DNA of 53,574 nucleotides from Melioribacteraceae bacterium (GCA_016342755.1 JAEINS010000029.1:1-53574), one strand, 5' to 3'. Positions 1-8,984 are shown, counted from the stretch's first letter. Translations and numbers: made by a program. The notes: generated by a model not told the origin, from the sequence alone.

Positions 1-38
1 TCTGAAGCTACGCTGCGTAAACTCCGCTCCGATTCAGA
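1..38. repeat. GC-rich imperfect inverted repeat at the window edge
   Basis: The first 38 bases are much richer in GC than the AT-rich flank that follows. They are bounded by TCTGAA (1-6) and its complement TTCAGA (33-38). No coding frame is convincing in 1-146. The block could be the end of a dispersed intergenic repeat or a hairpin belonging to the neighbouring gene outside the window. The left boundary cannot be seen. Confidence 0.25.
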
Positions 39-146
39 TAAATTATTCCATTTACACAAAACTTTTTACACTACCTTAAAATAAGCTAATCACATTTATA
101 CAAAAAAGCTGGTGTTTTTAATGGAACTGTTTCTAGCCTAATAAAA

Positions 147-1175
147 TCAATTTAACGTACGCGATGATTTCCTAATTACAAGTTCAGCTTCAAAAATAAA
201 ACGTTCAGCTTCAATTTTTTCATCAGATTCAATGTTTTTTATTAGGATTTCAGCGGCTCTTCTGCCAATCTCGTGCTGCGGAGCTTTTATAGTTGTTAAA
301 GGCACAGGATAATACTTAGCAAAATCAATATCATCATTTCCTATCAATGAAATATCTTCAGGAACCTTTATATTCAATTCTGCTAAAGCCTGCATCACAG
401 CAAACGCCTGCTGGTCATTAAAACAAAAAATTGCTGTTGGATAATCGGCCGGACTTCTACCCTTAAAATATTCTTTTGTTTTACTAAAGCTTTCATCATA
501 ATACGAACCAACATGAAAGATCATTTCTTTTTTAAAAGCTACATCCCGTTCACTAAAAGCATCCCTAAAAGCTTCAATTCTTTCATGTGTATGAGTTGAA
601 CTTATTGGACCGGCAAAATGAATTATTTTTGCATGTCCGCCATCTATCAAATATTTAACCGCTTTTTTTATAGCTCTTGCATTATCAATTGCAACAACAT
701 TTGCATTTATACCCTGAACATCTTCTAATAAAACAAAAGGATAATTAAGAAGTTTTAATTTGAATAAATGTTCAATTTCGGAAGCCCCTTCTACAATTGG
801 GGCAATAATAGTTCCCTTAACATCTTTAGATGAAAAAATATTCGACATCCTTTGTTCGTTTTCATGCGAATTTTCTGAACTTGCCATCAGTACAGCGTAT
901 CCTTTGCTATTGGCGTATTCTTTTACTCCCGTAGCAATGGCAGTGTAAAACGTATAGTTTAAATCTTTTATTATTATACCAATTGTTTTGTTATCGTAAT
1001 CTTTTTTAAGATATCTCGCCATCCCTTTGGGGCGATAATTATATTCCTTCATAATTTTTAAGATACGTTCTCTTGTAGCCGGTTTTATTGAAGGTTTAGC
1101 ATTAATTACACCCGATACAGTCCCTTTCGATACTCCTGCCATTTGTGCTATATCTTCTATGTTAACTTTTTTCAT
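147..1175 (-). CDS. LacI-family transcriptional repressor of the pentose operon
   Basis: This is a LacI/GalR repressor of about 342 residues. The N-terminal helix-turn-helix reads VNIEDIAQMAGVSKGTVSG, followed by a hinge helix (RPKGMARYLKK). The periplasmic-binding-protein-like effector domain runs to the end, including the usual FCFNDQQAFAVMQAL and DISLIGNDD segments. I chose the ATG at 1175 (MKKVNIEDIA) over the TTG at 1199 because the family begins there. The gene lies directly downstream, on the same strand, of galM and xylB, which suggests xylose or a related pentose as inducer. An operator-like site sits 34-48 bp before its start, so autoregulation is likely. The recognition helix has Gly where LacI proteins usually have Arg (VSGVIN instead of VSRVLN). 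The effector is inferred only from the neighbours. Confidence 0.9.
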   Translation of the reverse strand: MKKVNIEDIAQMAGVSKGTVSGVINAKPSIKPATRERILKIMKEYNYRPKGMARYLKKDYDNKTIGIIIKDLNYTFYTAIATGVKEYANSKGYAVLMASSENSHENEQRMSNIFSSKDVKGTIIAPIVEGASEIEHLFKLKLLNYPFVLLEDVQGINANVVAIDNARAIKKAVKYLIDGGHAKIIHFAGPISSTHTHERIEAFRDAFSERDVAFKKEMIFHVGSYYDESFSKTKEYFKGRSPADYPTAIFCFNDQQAFAVMQALAELNIKVPEDISLIGNDDIDFAKYYPVPLTTIKAPQHEIGRRAAEILIKNIESDEKIEAERFIFEAELVIRKSSRTLN

Positions 1176-1208
1176 TTTATTACTCTGGTTAGAAAACAAT
1201 CAATTATA

Positions 1209-1223
1209 TTAAATCGGTTCAAA
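1209..1223. promoter_or_regulatory. LacI-family operator, repressor-gene copy
   Basis: Read on the minus strand this is TTTGAACCGATTTAA, a near-palindrome with the central CG typical of LacI-family operators. It differs at one base from the 15-bp site at 4118-4132. It lies 34-48 bp upstream of the repressor start codon, in the intergenic region after xylB. This is a position for negative autoregulation. The match between the two sites is seen in the sequence. Repressor binding is inferred. Confidence 0.7.
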
Positions 1224-1291
1224 TTACTGGAAATATATCTAAATTAAAATAACAACATCAAAACAATTAATAGCTTTTCTTATAATTCAAT

Positions 1292-2785
1292 TTAAAGTAA
1301 AAAATTTAACTTCTCTTTCCAGGCCAAGTACGCTTCAGCATATTGTTCAACTTTTTCACTTACAGGCTCTTCATGTTCAAGTTTTTTAAGTCCGTCAAAT
1401 GCTTCATCAGCTGAGTTATAAATACCCGCACCAATACCGGCTCCTCTGGCAGCACCTTCAGAACCATCAGTATTATAAAGCTCTAATGTTGCTTCGGAAG
1501 TGTTTACAAAAGCTTCTCTAAATAATGGACTTAAGAACATATTCGCTTTTCCTGCTCTTACTATATCCATCTTTAACCCCATTGCCTCCATTATTTCCAT
1601 TCCATATTTGAAAGCAAATACAATTCCTTCTTGTGCCGATCTTAACATATGCGCTTTAGAATGACGATTAAAATTCAATCCGAAAATGTTTGCCTGCACT
1701 TCTTTATTCGATAAACTTCTCTCCGCGCCATTTCCAAACGGAAGTGTAATTAAGTTTTCAGAACCAATTGGAGCTTCTGACGCAATTTTATTCATATCAT
1801 TATAAGATATACCGCCGTTTAACATTTCATTTCTAATCCAGCTGTTAAGAATTCCGGTACCATTTATACAAAGCAGTACACCTTTATTTCTTTTTTCATC
1901 ACTGTAATTAACATGGGCAAAAGAGTTAACTCTGGATTCCGAGTCATAATTATCTAATTCAGTTACACCATACACAACACCCGATGTACCGGCAGTTGTA
2001 GCAACTTCACCAGGATTTAGAACATTTAAAGAGAATGCATTATTTGGCTGATCACCGGCGCGATAAGCTATTTTAATTCCGGCTTTAAGCCCAAGTTCAT
2101 CTGCGGTACTTTGTAATAGAGTTCCCTGATCACCAAATGTTGGAACAATTTTAGGGATAAGATTATTACTCAATCCATAATGATTTAATAAATCATTAGC
2201 TGTTGTATTTTTTTTAAAATCCCACAGAACACCTTCACTTAACCCGGAAACTGTAGTACAAATTTCACCGGTCAGTTTCATTGCTATATAATCGCCCGGA
2301 AGCATAAATTTATATATCTGTTCAAATACTTCAGGCTTATTTTCCTTAACCCATTTTAATTTTGAGGCTGTAAAATTACCAGGCGAATTCAAATAATTTT
2401 CCAAACAAAATTCAGCACCCATTTCATTAAAAGCATTATTCCCTATTTCCACGGCACGACTGTCACACCAGATAATAGAAGGATGCAGTACTTTCTGGTC
2501 TTTATCAACAACCACTAATCCATGCATCTGGTAAGAAATACCAATTGCTTCAATGTTTTTCGGATCTATTTTATTTGAATCTATTATTTTTTTTGTAGCG
2601 ATTGATAAATGTTTCCACCACAATTCCGGGTTCTGTTCAGCCCATCCCATTTTTGGCGCATCAATTTTCATTTCAGTTTCCGGTGAACCGGCAGATGCAA
2701 CCATTATGCCGGTTTCTGCATCAATTACAGAAGCCTTTACTGATGAACTGCCTATATCATAACCTAATAATAATTTACTGCTCAT
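1292..2785 (-). CDS. xylB: Xylulokinase (FGGY carbohydrate kinase)
   Basis: The product is a 497-residue FGGY-family kinase predicted to phosphorylate D-xylulose with ATP in the cytoplasm. The N-terminal domain opens with the ATPase-fold loop LLGYDIGSSSVK (6-17) and contains QMHGLVVVD (86-94) and IIWCDSRA, a pattern typical of Bacteroidota xylulokinases. The likely catalytic Asp is D245 in YRAGDQPNNAF. The C-terminal domain has TTAGTSGVVYGV and the NTDGSEGAARGAGIGAG nucleotide-binding stretch. Length is normal. The ATG at 2785 follows AGAGGAAAG at good spacing and lies 11 bp after galM, so the two are co-transcribed. No xylose isomerase is present in the window. Related FGGY kinases (ribulokinase, gluconokinase) are less likely. 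Confidence 0.88.
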   Translation of the reverse strand: MSSKLLLGYDIGSSSVKASVIDAETGIMVASAGSPETEMKIDAPKMGWAEQNPELWWKHLSIATKKIIDSNKIDPKNIEAIGISYQMHGLVVVDKDQKVLHPSIIWCDSRAVEIGNNAFNEMGAEFCLENYLNSPGNFTASKLKWVKENKPEVFEQIYKFMLPGDYIAMKLTGEICTTVSGLSEGVLWDFKKNTTANDLLNHYGLSNNLIPKIVPTFGDQGTLLQSTADELGLKAGIKIAYRAGDQPNNAFSLNVLNPGEVATTAGTSGVVYGVTELDNYDSESRVNSFAHVNYSDEKRNKGVLLCINGTGILNSWIRNEMLNGGISYNDMNKIASEAPIGSENLITLPFGNGAERSLSNKEVQANIFGLNFNRHSKAHMLRSAQEGIVFAFKYGMEIMEAMGLKMDIVRAGKANMFLSPLFREAFVNTSEATLELYNTDGSEGAARGAGIGAGIYNSADEAFDGLKKLEHEEPVSEKVEQYAEAYLAWKEKLNFLL

Positions 2786-2796
2786 AACTTTCCTCT

Positions 2797-3834
2797 TTAT
2801 AAAACTTTTTTATTATCATTTGAAAAACAAAAATGTATCGATTCCTCAAAGTTGGAATCAGGACTGCAATACTCAAATTCAAAATTTTCTTTATTTGGTG
2901 AATCTGGAAAATATTGAGGCTCTAAACATAAAGCAGATCGGCACTTGAAACAACCTTCAAGGAAATTACCCGAATAAAACTGTATTCCCGGCTGTGTACA
3001 ATATAAGTCCATTCTGATGCCAGATTTATTACTAAAAACTGATGCTGCCTTTTTTAACATAATGTCAGACTTATCTAACACAAAGTTGTGATCATAACCA
3101 CCGGTTATTTTTAGCTGTTCATCGGATGAAGTAATATCTTTCCCAACAGCTTTACTCTTCTTGAAATCAAATACAGTGTCTGAAACATTTTTAAATTCGC
3201 CGGTAGGAATTAAATTACTATTTACCGGAGTAATAAAAGTTGCGTTTATCTCTAATTTGTGTTCTAGATTTGAATCGGAACCATCTAAATTAAAATATGA
3301 ATGATTAGTAATATTTACTGGTGTTTTAGCATCGGATTCTGCATTATAATCAATTTCCAGGCGGTTATTAAATAATTTGTAATTAACAGAAATTTTAAGA
3401 TTTCCCGGATAATTCCCTTCACCGTCTTTACTAAAATGCTTTAACTTTACGCCTACATATTCATCACTTTTAATAGTTTCTGAACTCCAGACAGCATTAT
3501 GAAATCCTAAGCTTCCGCCATGCAGATGATTTGGATCATTGTTAATTTCTAATTGATATTCGGTTCCATCGATGTCAATTTTTCCGTCCGCAATTCTATT
3601 AGCATATCTGCCAATTGTAGCGCCAATAAAAAAAGTATCATTTACAAATCCGTCTAAATCATTATATCCTAAAACAATATTTTGTTTAATCCCATCTTTA
3701 TCCGGAATTTCTATGGCAGCTATTGTTGCGCCATATTCTATTACCTTAACTCTTATATCACCGTTTTCAAGCCAGTACGACTTTACATCAGTACCATCCT
3801 TTAATTTACCAAACACACTTTCAATTATATTCAA
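2797..3834 (-). CDS. galM: Aldose 1-epimerase (mutarotase)
   Basis: This 345-residue galactose-mutarotase-family enzyme interconverts alpha and beta anomers of aldoses. Key residues are present: H105 in HLHGGSLGFH, H178 in ITNHSYFNL, the GYDHNFVL stretch and the catalytic Glu E305 in CLEPQYFP. No signal peptide is seen. The start is a TTG at 3834, supported by AGGGA six bases upstream and by alignment of the N-terminus. It is followed 11 bp later by xylB and regulated by the nearby LacI repressor, so its substrate is probably a pentose such as xylose rather than galactose. Fifteen bases upstream lies the stop codon of a decayed reading frame. Confidence 0.9.
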   Translation of the reverse strand: MNIIESVFGKLKDGTDVKSYWLENGDIRVKVIEYGATIAAIEIPDKDGIKQNIVLGYNDLDGFVNDTFFIGATIGRYANRIADGKIDIDGTEYQLEINNDPNHLHGGSLGFHNAVWSSETIKSDEYVGVKLKHFSKDGEGNYPGNLKISVNYKLFNNRLEIDYNAESDAKTPVNITNHSYFNLDGSDSNLEHKLEINATFITPVNSNLIPTGEFKNVSDTVFDFKKSKAVGKDITSSDEQLKITGGYDHNFVLDKSDIMLKKAASVFSNKSGIRMDLYCTQPGIQFYSGNFLEGCFKCRSALCLEPQYFPDSPNKENFEFEYCSPDSNFEESIHFCFSNDNKKVL

Positions 3835-3849
3835 TTTTAATCCCTAAAA

Positions 3850-4079
3850 TTACTTTAACTTAAATCTGATTTTTTCGAAGATAATATCTTCTTTATTTAG
3901 GTACATTTTATCTTTAATTTTAACAGCCAACCGATTCGTTAACCTGACCCGCAAGACAAGAACACCATTTTAAGTAGGCTCAAATTTTGCTAAATCAACA
4001 GACTTCTTAACATTTTTTCTGATGTACATACAACTACCGCGCAAATAATAAGCAGAAATATTATAAAAATATTTTTCAC
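3850..4079 (-). pseudogene. Remnant of the first gene of the pentose operon
   Basis: A GTG at 4079 opens a 29-codon frame encoding a signal-peptide-like stretch (MKNIFIIFLLIICAVVVCTS) that stops at 3990. A second frame covering the rest, from about 4070 to the stop at 3850, reads like the end of a protein (SVDLAKFEPT, stop, NGVLVLRVRLTN...EDIIFEKIRFKLK) with one in-frame TAA. The pieces look like an exported protein that suffered internal deletion, a frameshift and a nonsense mutation. It starts about 40 bp after the operator at 4118-4132 and ends 15 bp before galM, so it was probably the first gene of the operon. I cannot name the original product, though a sugar-releasing exported enzyme would fit the context. 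Chance frames in an AT-rich leader are the alternative. Confidence 0.45.
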
Positions 4080-4103
4080 TACTATTATTTTAAAAATTTT
4101 TCC

Positions 4104-4132
4104 CAAAAATATTTTTTTTTGAACCGGTTTAA
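4104..4132 (-). promoter_or_regulatory. Pentose-operon promoter element and LacI-family operator
   Basis: On the minus strand 4132-4118 reads TTAAACCGGTTCAAA, and its complement TTTGAACCGGTTTAA matches the site at 1209-1223 at 14 of 15 positions. Just downstream, 4111-4104 reads TATTTTTG, which fits the Bacteroidota -7 consensus TAnnTTTG. The operator therefore sits where it would block polymerase. No clear -33 TTTG is visible at the expected distance. Repression by the adjacent LacI protein is inferred. Confidence 0.65.
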
Positions 4133-4185
4133 TATAACTGATTATGGAACAAAATGTCAATAGTAATTTGGCAGGAGTTAACTTA

Positions 4186-4210
4186 AAACCTATTTATAAA
4201 AAACAGGCTT
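4186..4210 (-). terminator. Weak hairpin after the ThuA-like gene
   Basis: Reading leftwards from the stop at 4237, AAGCCT can pair with AGGTTT across an AT-rich loop. There is a single G-U pair and no clean U-tract. This is a weak candidate for the end of the transcript. Confidence 0.25.
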
Positions 4211-4236
4211 TAAATTATGTTTTATAATATAAGCTC

Positions 4237-5277
4237 TTATTTTACTTCAATAAGTTCTTCCATTCGGGCAGCCCAGATAATTCCACCGGCTAAATGGCTA
4301 ATATATAATGAATCCGAATAACACGCTTCAGAATGCCCTAGAGATGTATACCAGGATCTGCTTCCTTCAAATTCCTGACACCAGGCAACAGGATGAAATT
4401 CTTTATGTTTTCCCCCTTTGTAAGTTGATTCATCAACAGTTAATAGAACTTCAGCCTTTTTATCTAATTCAGTTTTCCAGTTGTACCATTCATCGCTCCA
4501 TATCCATTTTTGCGGTAAATGTTTTGTTGAAGGATGTTCTTTATTAATAACATTTATTGTTGCTTCCTGAATAACCGGATGATCGTCAAAATGAGCACCA
4601 ATCAGTTTTCCATACCATTCCCAGTCATCCTCTGTAGCACTTGCCCCGTGAATACCTACAAATCCGCCCCCTTTTTTAATATAATTTTCCAAGGCGTTTT
4701 TTTCCTTTTCATCTAAAATATTTCCACTGGTATTTAGAAACAGCACTACATCAAAAGAAGAAAGATTCTCATCATTTATTTCATCTGAATTATCAGTCTG
4801 ATAAATTGAAAAACAATACTTATCAGCAATTTCATCTAAACAGTCTAACCCTGCATCAATTGATTCATGCTTATATTCCCCGGTCTTATGGAAAACCAGT
4901 ACATTAAATCTACCCATTCCTCCGTTTACTCCTCTTCCGTTATTTGCTCTAAACCCGACTTCCCATCTTATCCAGCATTGTTCAAGCGGATTTTTAAATC
5001 TTAGCGGATTGAATTGTAATTTATATCCATAATTTACAGCTGACTTATCAAGTGCCTCATAGCCGGAACTTTTTTGTACTTCAACATTATTAACATTTCC
5101 GTCTTTATCAACCAGCAGTAAAAGCCCGACATTTCCTTCTTCTTTTTTATCAATTGATTCTTGCGGATAAACCGGTTCTATTGCTTTTTTGAGTGAGACT
5201 TGCGATGAAAAAGGTGCCTGACAACTATTAAATAATAGTACAATTACTATAAACACATATTTCTGTAAACTTTTCAT
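4237..5277 (-). CDS. Lipoprotein with a TonB C-terminal-like domain fused to a ThuA domain
   Basis: The 346-residue product starts with a lipoprotein signal (lipobox-like FNSC, Cys19). Residues about 28-106 resemble the TonB C-terminal/energy-transducer fold (PVYPQESI, GNVGLLLLVDKDGNV, VQKSSGYEALDKSAV, FNPLRF). Residues about 122-340 are a ThuA/trehalose-utilisation-like, class-I-glutaminase-fold domain (FNVLVFHKTGEYKHESID, GGGFVGIHGASATEDDWEWY). ThuA-like domains occur in many Bacteroidota exported carbohydrate proteins, and their chemistry is poorly defined. The fusion order is unusual and no TonB transmembrane segment precedes it, so the first domain probably serves as a periplasmic interaction module. 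The ATG follows GGAG at suitable spacing. The gene is monocistronic between the pentose locus and the phosphoesterase gene. Confidence 0.8.
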   Translation of the reverse strand: MKSLQKYVFIVIVLLFNSCQAPFSSQVSLKKAIEPVYPQESIDKKEEGNVGLLLLVDKDGNVNNVEVQKSSGYEALDKSAVNYGYKLQFNPLRFKNPLEQCWIRWEVGFRANNGRGVNGGMGRFNVLVFHKTGEYKHESIDAGLDCLDEIADKYCFSIYQTDNSDEINDENLSSFDVVLFLNTSGNILDEKEKNALENYIKKGGGFVGIHGASATEDDWEWYGKLIGAHFDDHPVIQEATINVINKEHPSTKHLPQKWIWSDEWYNWKTELDKKAEVLLTVDESTYKGGKHKEFHPVAWCQEFEGSRSWYTSLGHSEACYSDSLYISHLAGGIIWAARMEELIEVK

Positions 5278-5374
5278 AAATACTCCATTAATTAAATAAA
5301 GGAATGTATTTTTTATTAACAGCTAAAAAGTATCTGTGATATTAGTTGAAACTTTACATAGATAAAAGATTAAT

Positions 5375-6640
5375 CTAGGATTTCTTTAATTCAAAAACCG
5401 CAATTTCCGGCGGCATTCCAACTCTGCCAGGAAAGCCAATAAATCCGATTCCAGTACTTACAAATAGTTTTTGATCAGCCTCCGAATATAATCCGCCCCA
5501 GCGTTTGTATCTTATCGTAACCGGACTCCATCTAACTCCCGGAATCTCAATGCCAAATTGCGCACCGTGTGTGTGCCCCGATAAAGTGAAATCTATATCT
5601 GTTTTTTCAAGAACCTGTGCATCCCAATGAGTTGGATCGTGTGATAATAATACTTTGAACGAATCTTTTTTTACCGTCGATAATGCTTTGTTTAAATCGC
5701 CATATTGCGGAAATGGCGGTAAACCCCAATTTTCAATTCCAACCAACTCAAGTTCGCCATCATTTATCTTAATAGTTCTAGATTCGTTCATTAAAACGTT
5801 GAAACCAATTTTTCTTTGTAAATCAATTATTCTATTAATGTTGTTCTGCTTATCTTCTAAAGAATTCCACGGAACATATTCGCCGTAATCATGATTACCT
5901 AAAACAGAATACATTCCATACTTTGCTTTCATCATGCTAAGAACATCAACAAATTCATCTATTTCTGAAGCAACATTATTAACAAAATCACCAGTAAAAA
6001 GAATAATATCCGGGTTCTGTTTATTTATCAGTTCTACAGCATCTTTAATGTGTTCTTTGTTGTCTACAAAACTTCCAATATGCAGATCGGAAATTTGCAC
6101 AATCTTTAATCCGTTAAGCGCGGCGGGCAGATTCTTAAATTTCAAGGATTGGTTTCTAATAGTAAAATTAAATCGTCCCCACTTAATTCCATAAGCAATT
6201 GATAAAAACGGGATTGCTGCCAGTATCATTCCGGTTCTATTTATAAATTGACCGCGGCTAATTGGCTTGCCCGAAATTTCTGTATCAGAATAGTTTGTGC
6301 CTTTATTTCTAAATACTTTTTTAACAAGCAAAACTAGATCATCCAGCATATTAAAGAATATAAAAAGTAATTTAGGAACGTAAAAAAGTATGAAGGTTCC
6401 ACTAATAAAGTGAAAATAAATTATATAATTTGCCGGATCAATATGAGTGTAGAAAATACTAAAAAGTAATAATTCAACAATAAGTATTAAGGGAACAATC
6501 CAGAATAAATAACGGATTATCTTTTGAGTTTTTTCTTTATAGTTAATTTTAAGTTTTTTTATTCCGCGATAAGCATATATATCAATCAATAAAAAAAAAG
6601 CTGTGAAAATAAATAAAACTAAGAAGGGATTGTTTCTCAT
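5375..6640 (-). CDS. Membrane-anchored metallophosphoesterase (YaeI/YkuE-like)
   Basis: This is a 421-residue membrane protein with about four N-terminal hydrophobic segments (around residues 5-24, 44-64, 72-98 and 137-151), followed by a calcineurin-like phosphoesterase domain. The dinuclear metal ligands are visible: QISDLHIG (D185, H187), LFTGDFVNN (D218), VLGNHDYGEY (N249, H250), LLSHDPTHWD, and SGHTHGAQFG. In this subfamily the substrates are often phospholipid headgroups or UDP-diacylglucosamine-type compounds, but none can be assigned here. AGGAAAG lies just before the ATG. It is divergently oriented to the TPR gene at 6777. Confidence 0.85.
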   Translation of the reverse strand: MRNNPFLVLFIFTAFFLLIDIYAYRGIKKLKINYKEKTQKIIRYLFWIVPLILIVELLLFSIFYTHIDPANYIIYFHFISGTFILFYVPKLLFIFFNMLDDLVLLVKKVFRNKGTNYSDTEISGKPISRGQFINRTGMILAAIPFLSIAYGIKWGRFNFTIRNQSLKFKNLPAALNGLKIVQISDLHIGSFVDNKEHIKDAVELINKQNPDIILFTGDFVNNVASEIDEFVDVLSMMKAKYGMYSVLGNHDYGEYVPWNSLEDKQNNINRIIDLQRKIGFNVLMNESRTIKINDGELELVGIENWGLPPFPQYGDLNKALSTVKKDSFKVLLSHDPTHWDAQVLEKTDIDFTLSGHTHGAQFGIEIPGVRWSPVTIRYKRWGGLYSEADQKLFVSTGIGFIGFPGRVGMPPEIAVFELKKS

Positions 6641-6776
6641 AACTTTCCTAACATAATAATTTAGTGGTTGAACTAATACAGAATTTATACAAATTTAATT
6701 TATATCTTTTCAATAATTTATTTAGCTTCTTATAAAATAATAAAATATTTGTTTTCTAATAATGATTTGGAACACT

Positions 6777-8207
6777 ATGAGAAAAATTATTGCATTAATT
6801 CTACTATTGAACTGTATCACTTTTTCTAAAACCTTTAATGAAACTAAACAGATAGATGAAAAAATTGTTTATTTAACTTTTAATACAGAATTTGAAAAGG
6901 CTGAAAAACTTATTAATCAAGAGCTAAAAGAAGATCCCAAAAGTTTAAAATATTATTTTCATAAAATTAATACCAGACTGATGAGGAGCGTTTTTATTCC
7001 CGATTCACTAATGATTAAAAATAGAAGATCTTACAGAGATTCACTTTATGGAATCTGGACAAAAGAAGTTGAGGAATATTTAGATAAATATGAAGATACT
7101 TTTGAACCAACTTTAGAAAACAGATTCTATATTGGAGGTTTATACGGATTTCTTGGACGCATGTATGGTGAAAGAAGTGAATGGTACAGCGCGTTTACAA
7201 ATGGTAAAACAGCCAAAAATATGTATGAGGATATAATTGAAGAACAGCCGGAGTTTTACGATGCCTATACCGCTTTGGGTATGTTATATTACTACTCTGA
7301 TAGATTAGGCGGTGTAATGGGTTTGGTTACAAGTATTTTGGGGCTTTCTGGCGATAGAGAAAAAGGGCTCGAATATTTACATCTTGCTTATGATAAAGGT
7401 AAAATTTTAAATGATCAGGCTTCAATACTTTTAATGGAAATTTATAACCGCTTAGAAAGTAATGAAGAAGCTGCACTTCCCTTTTACGAAAAATTTCTGA
7501 TTAAATATCCTAAAAATAAATATGTTTATATGTGGTACAGCTGGGCATTGATAAATGCAAATGAATATAAAAAGCTGGACAAACTGATAGCTGAAAAGGA
7601 AGATATAATTGAACCATTTGTAAAGATGCTTCACTTTCATCAGATTGGGAAATATGAAAGATCAAATAATTACAGAAGTGAGGTTGAAGCTAATAAACAA
7701 AGGATGTGGCGAAGACTCTACAATCATACACAATATATAGGTGCTGTTAATAATTTAATGCTGGAGCAAACAGAAATATCCGATTCACTTAATAATGAGC
7801 AGAAAAAAAATTATGAATCGGTTAAGGAAAATTTAGAAGAGAGCATATATTTATTTAGGTTTCAAAACTTAGTTGCACTGATGAATAATAATGAATTAGC
7901 TGAAAGACTTATTGCTGATTCAAAAGAATTCAGCCATAAGCCGTACAATGCTTTGTTTGCTTTCAATTGCGGAATATATTTTTATAAACTTAATAAATAT
8001 TTAAAGGCAGACGAATATTTTCTAAAAGCTAAATCTCTTGAATCTTCAGGCGTAAAGTATGACTGCATAAAATACTTGATAAGTATTTATTCTAAACACA
8101 AAGTTGAAAAAGCAATAGTTGAGAAACTGATTGATGAAGTTGACGATATGGATAACGACAGACTTACATTCAGGATCCGTGATCTTGAAAACATGTATGA
8201 TTTATAG
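6777..8207 (+). CDS. Exported tetratricopeptide-repeat protein, function unknown
   Basis: The product is about 476 residues with a Sec signal peptide (MRKIIALILLLNCITFSKT). It is built largely of helical TPR-like repeats, for example EKAEKLINQELKEDPKSLKYY, YEDIIEEQPEFYDAYTALGM and a C-terminal NKYLKADEYFLKAKSL unit. I prefer the ATG at 6777, which follows GGA and begins at the signal peptide, over the ATG at 6762. A conserved-looking YYYSDRLGGVMGLVTSILG segment lies in the middle. It is probably a periplasmic or outer-membrane scaffold. The MBL-fold gene follows 23 bp downstream, suggesting one transcript. Confidence 0.75.
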   Translation: MRKIIALILLLNCITFSKTFNETKQIDEKIVYLTFNTEFEKAEKLINQELKEDPKSLKYYFHKINTRLMRSVFIPDSLMIKNRRSYRDSLYGIWTKEVEEYLDKYEDTFEPTLENRFYIGGLYGFLGRMYGERSEWYSAFTNGKTAKNMYEDIIEEQPEFYDAYTALGMLYYYSDRLGGVMGLVTSILGLSGDREKGLEYLHLAYDKGKILNDQASILLMEIYNRLESNEEAALPFYEKFLIKYPKNKYVYMWYSWALINANEYKKLDKLIAEKEDIIEPFVKMLHFHQIGKYERSNNYRSEVEANKQRMWRRLYNHTQYIGAVNNLMLEQTEISDSLNNEQKKNYESVKENLEESIYLFRFQNLVALMNNNELAERLIADSKEFSHKPYNALFAFNCGIYFYKLNKYLKADEYFLKAKSLESSGVKYDCIKYLISIYSKHKVEKAIVEKLIDEVDDMDNDRLTFRIRDLENMYDL

Positions 8208-8230
8208 ATATTTTAATTGAGGAGTTGTAA

Positions 8231-8965
8231 ATGAAAAGTAAAATAATTTTGGTTTTGTTATCAGTAGTTTTAACAATAACATTAACAGCGCAAACCAAAT
8301 ATGAATCAGATATAATTAAGACTTCTAAAGGTGATCTTCAAATGACTTTTATTGGTCATGGAACTTTAATGTTTGAAATTAATAAATATGTAATTCATAT
8401 TGATCCGGTTAGCATGTATGCTGATTATGAAAAAATGCCTAAGGCTGATCTGATTCTAGTTACTCATCATCATTCCGACCACTTTGATATTAAAGTATTA
8501 AACGGGATAAAAAAAGAAACAGCTAAAATAATCTTCACAAAAGCCTGTTCGGATATGTATCCCGCCGGAATAGTAATGAACAATGGTGAAAGTAAGTCTA
8601 TAGATGATTTTAAAATTGAAGCTGTTCCGGCATATAATATTGTTAATACAAGAAGCGACGGAAATCCTTATCATCCAAAGGGTTTTGGGAATGGTTATAT
8701 CTTAACTGTGGGAGATAAACGGATTTATATAGGCGGCGATACTGAAAACTTTCCTGAGATGAACAAAATTAAAAATATTGATGTCGCATTTTTACCGATG
8801 AATCTGCCTTACACAATGACTCCGCAAATGGTTGCTGAAGCCGCCAAAGTTATAAAACCAAAAATTCTTTATCCTTATCATTTTGGCGATACCGATACAA
8901 AAGAACTTGTTGATCTGATGAAAGATGAAAAATACTGTGAAGTCAGAATTAGAAATTTAAAATGA
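8231..8965 (+). CDS. Exported metallo-beta-lactamase-fold hydrolase (UlaG/UPF0173-like)
   Basis: This 244-residue protein has a signal peptide ending near LTAQ and a zinc-dependent MBL-fold domain. The first ligand motif VTHHHSDHF (H79, H81, D83, H84) is complete. IYIGGDTENF supplies the bridging Asp and the final His is in YPYHFGDTD. The compact size and the FIGHGTLMFEI start match the UlaG/UPF0173 branch rather than true beta-lactamases. The substrate is unknown. GGAG precedes the start, and the gene probably shares a transcript with the upstream TPR gene. Confidence 0.85.
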   Translation: MKSKIILVLLSVVLTITLTAQTKYESDIIKTSKGDLQMTFIGHGTLMFEINKYVIHIDPVSMYADYEKMPKADLILVTHHHSDHFDIKVLNGIKKETAKIIFTKACSDMYPAGIVMNNGESKSIDDFKIEAVPAYNIVNTRSDGNPYHPKGFGNGYILTVGDKRIYIGGDTENFPEMNKIKNIDVAFLPMNLPYTMTPQMVAEAAKVIKPKILYPYHFGDTDTKELVDLMKDEKYCEVRIRNLK

Positions 8966-8984
8966 AAATTTACTGGAAAAAACA

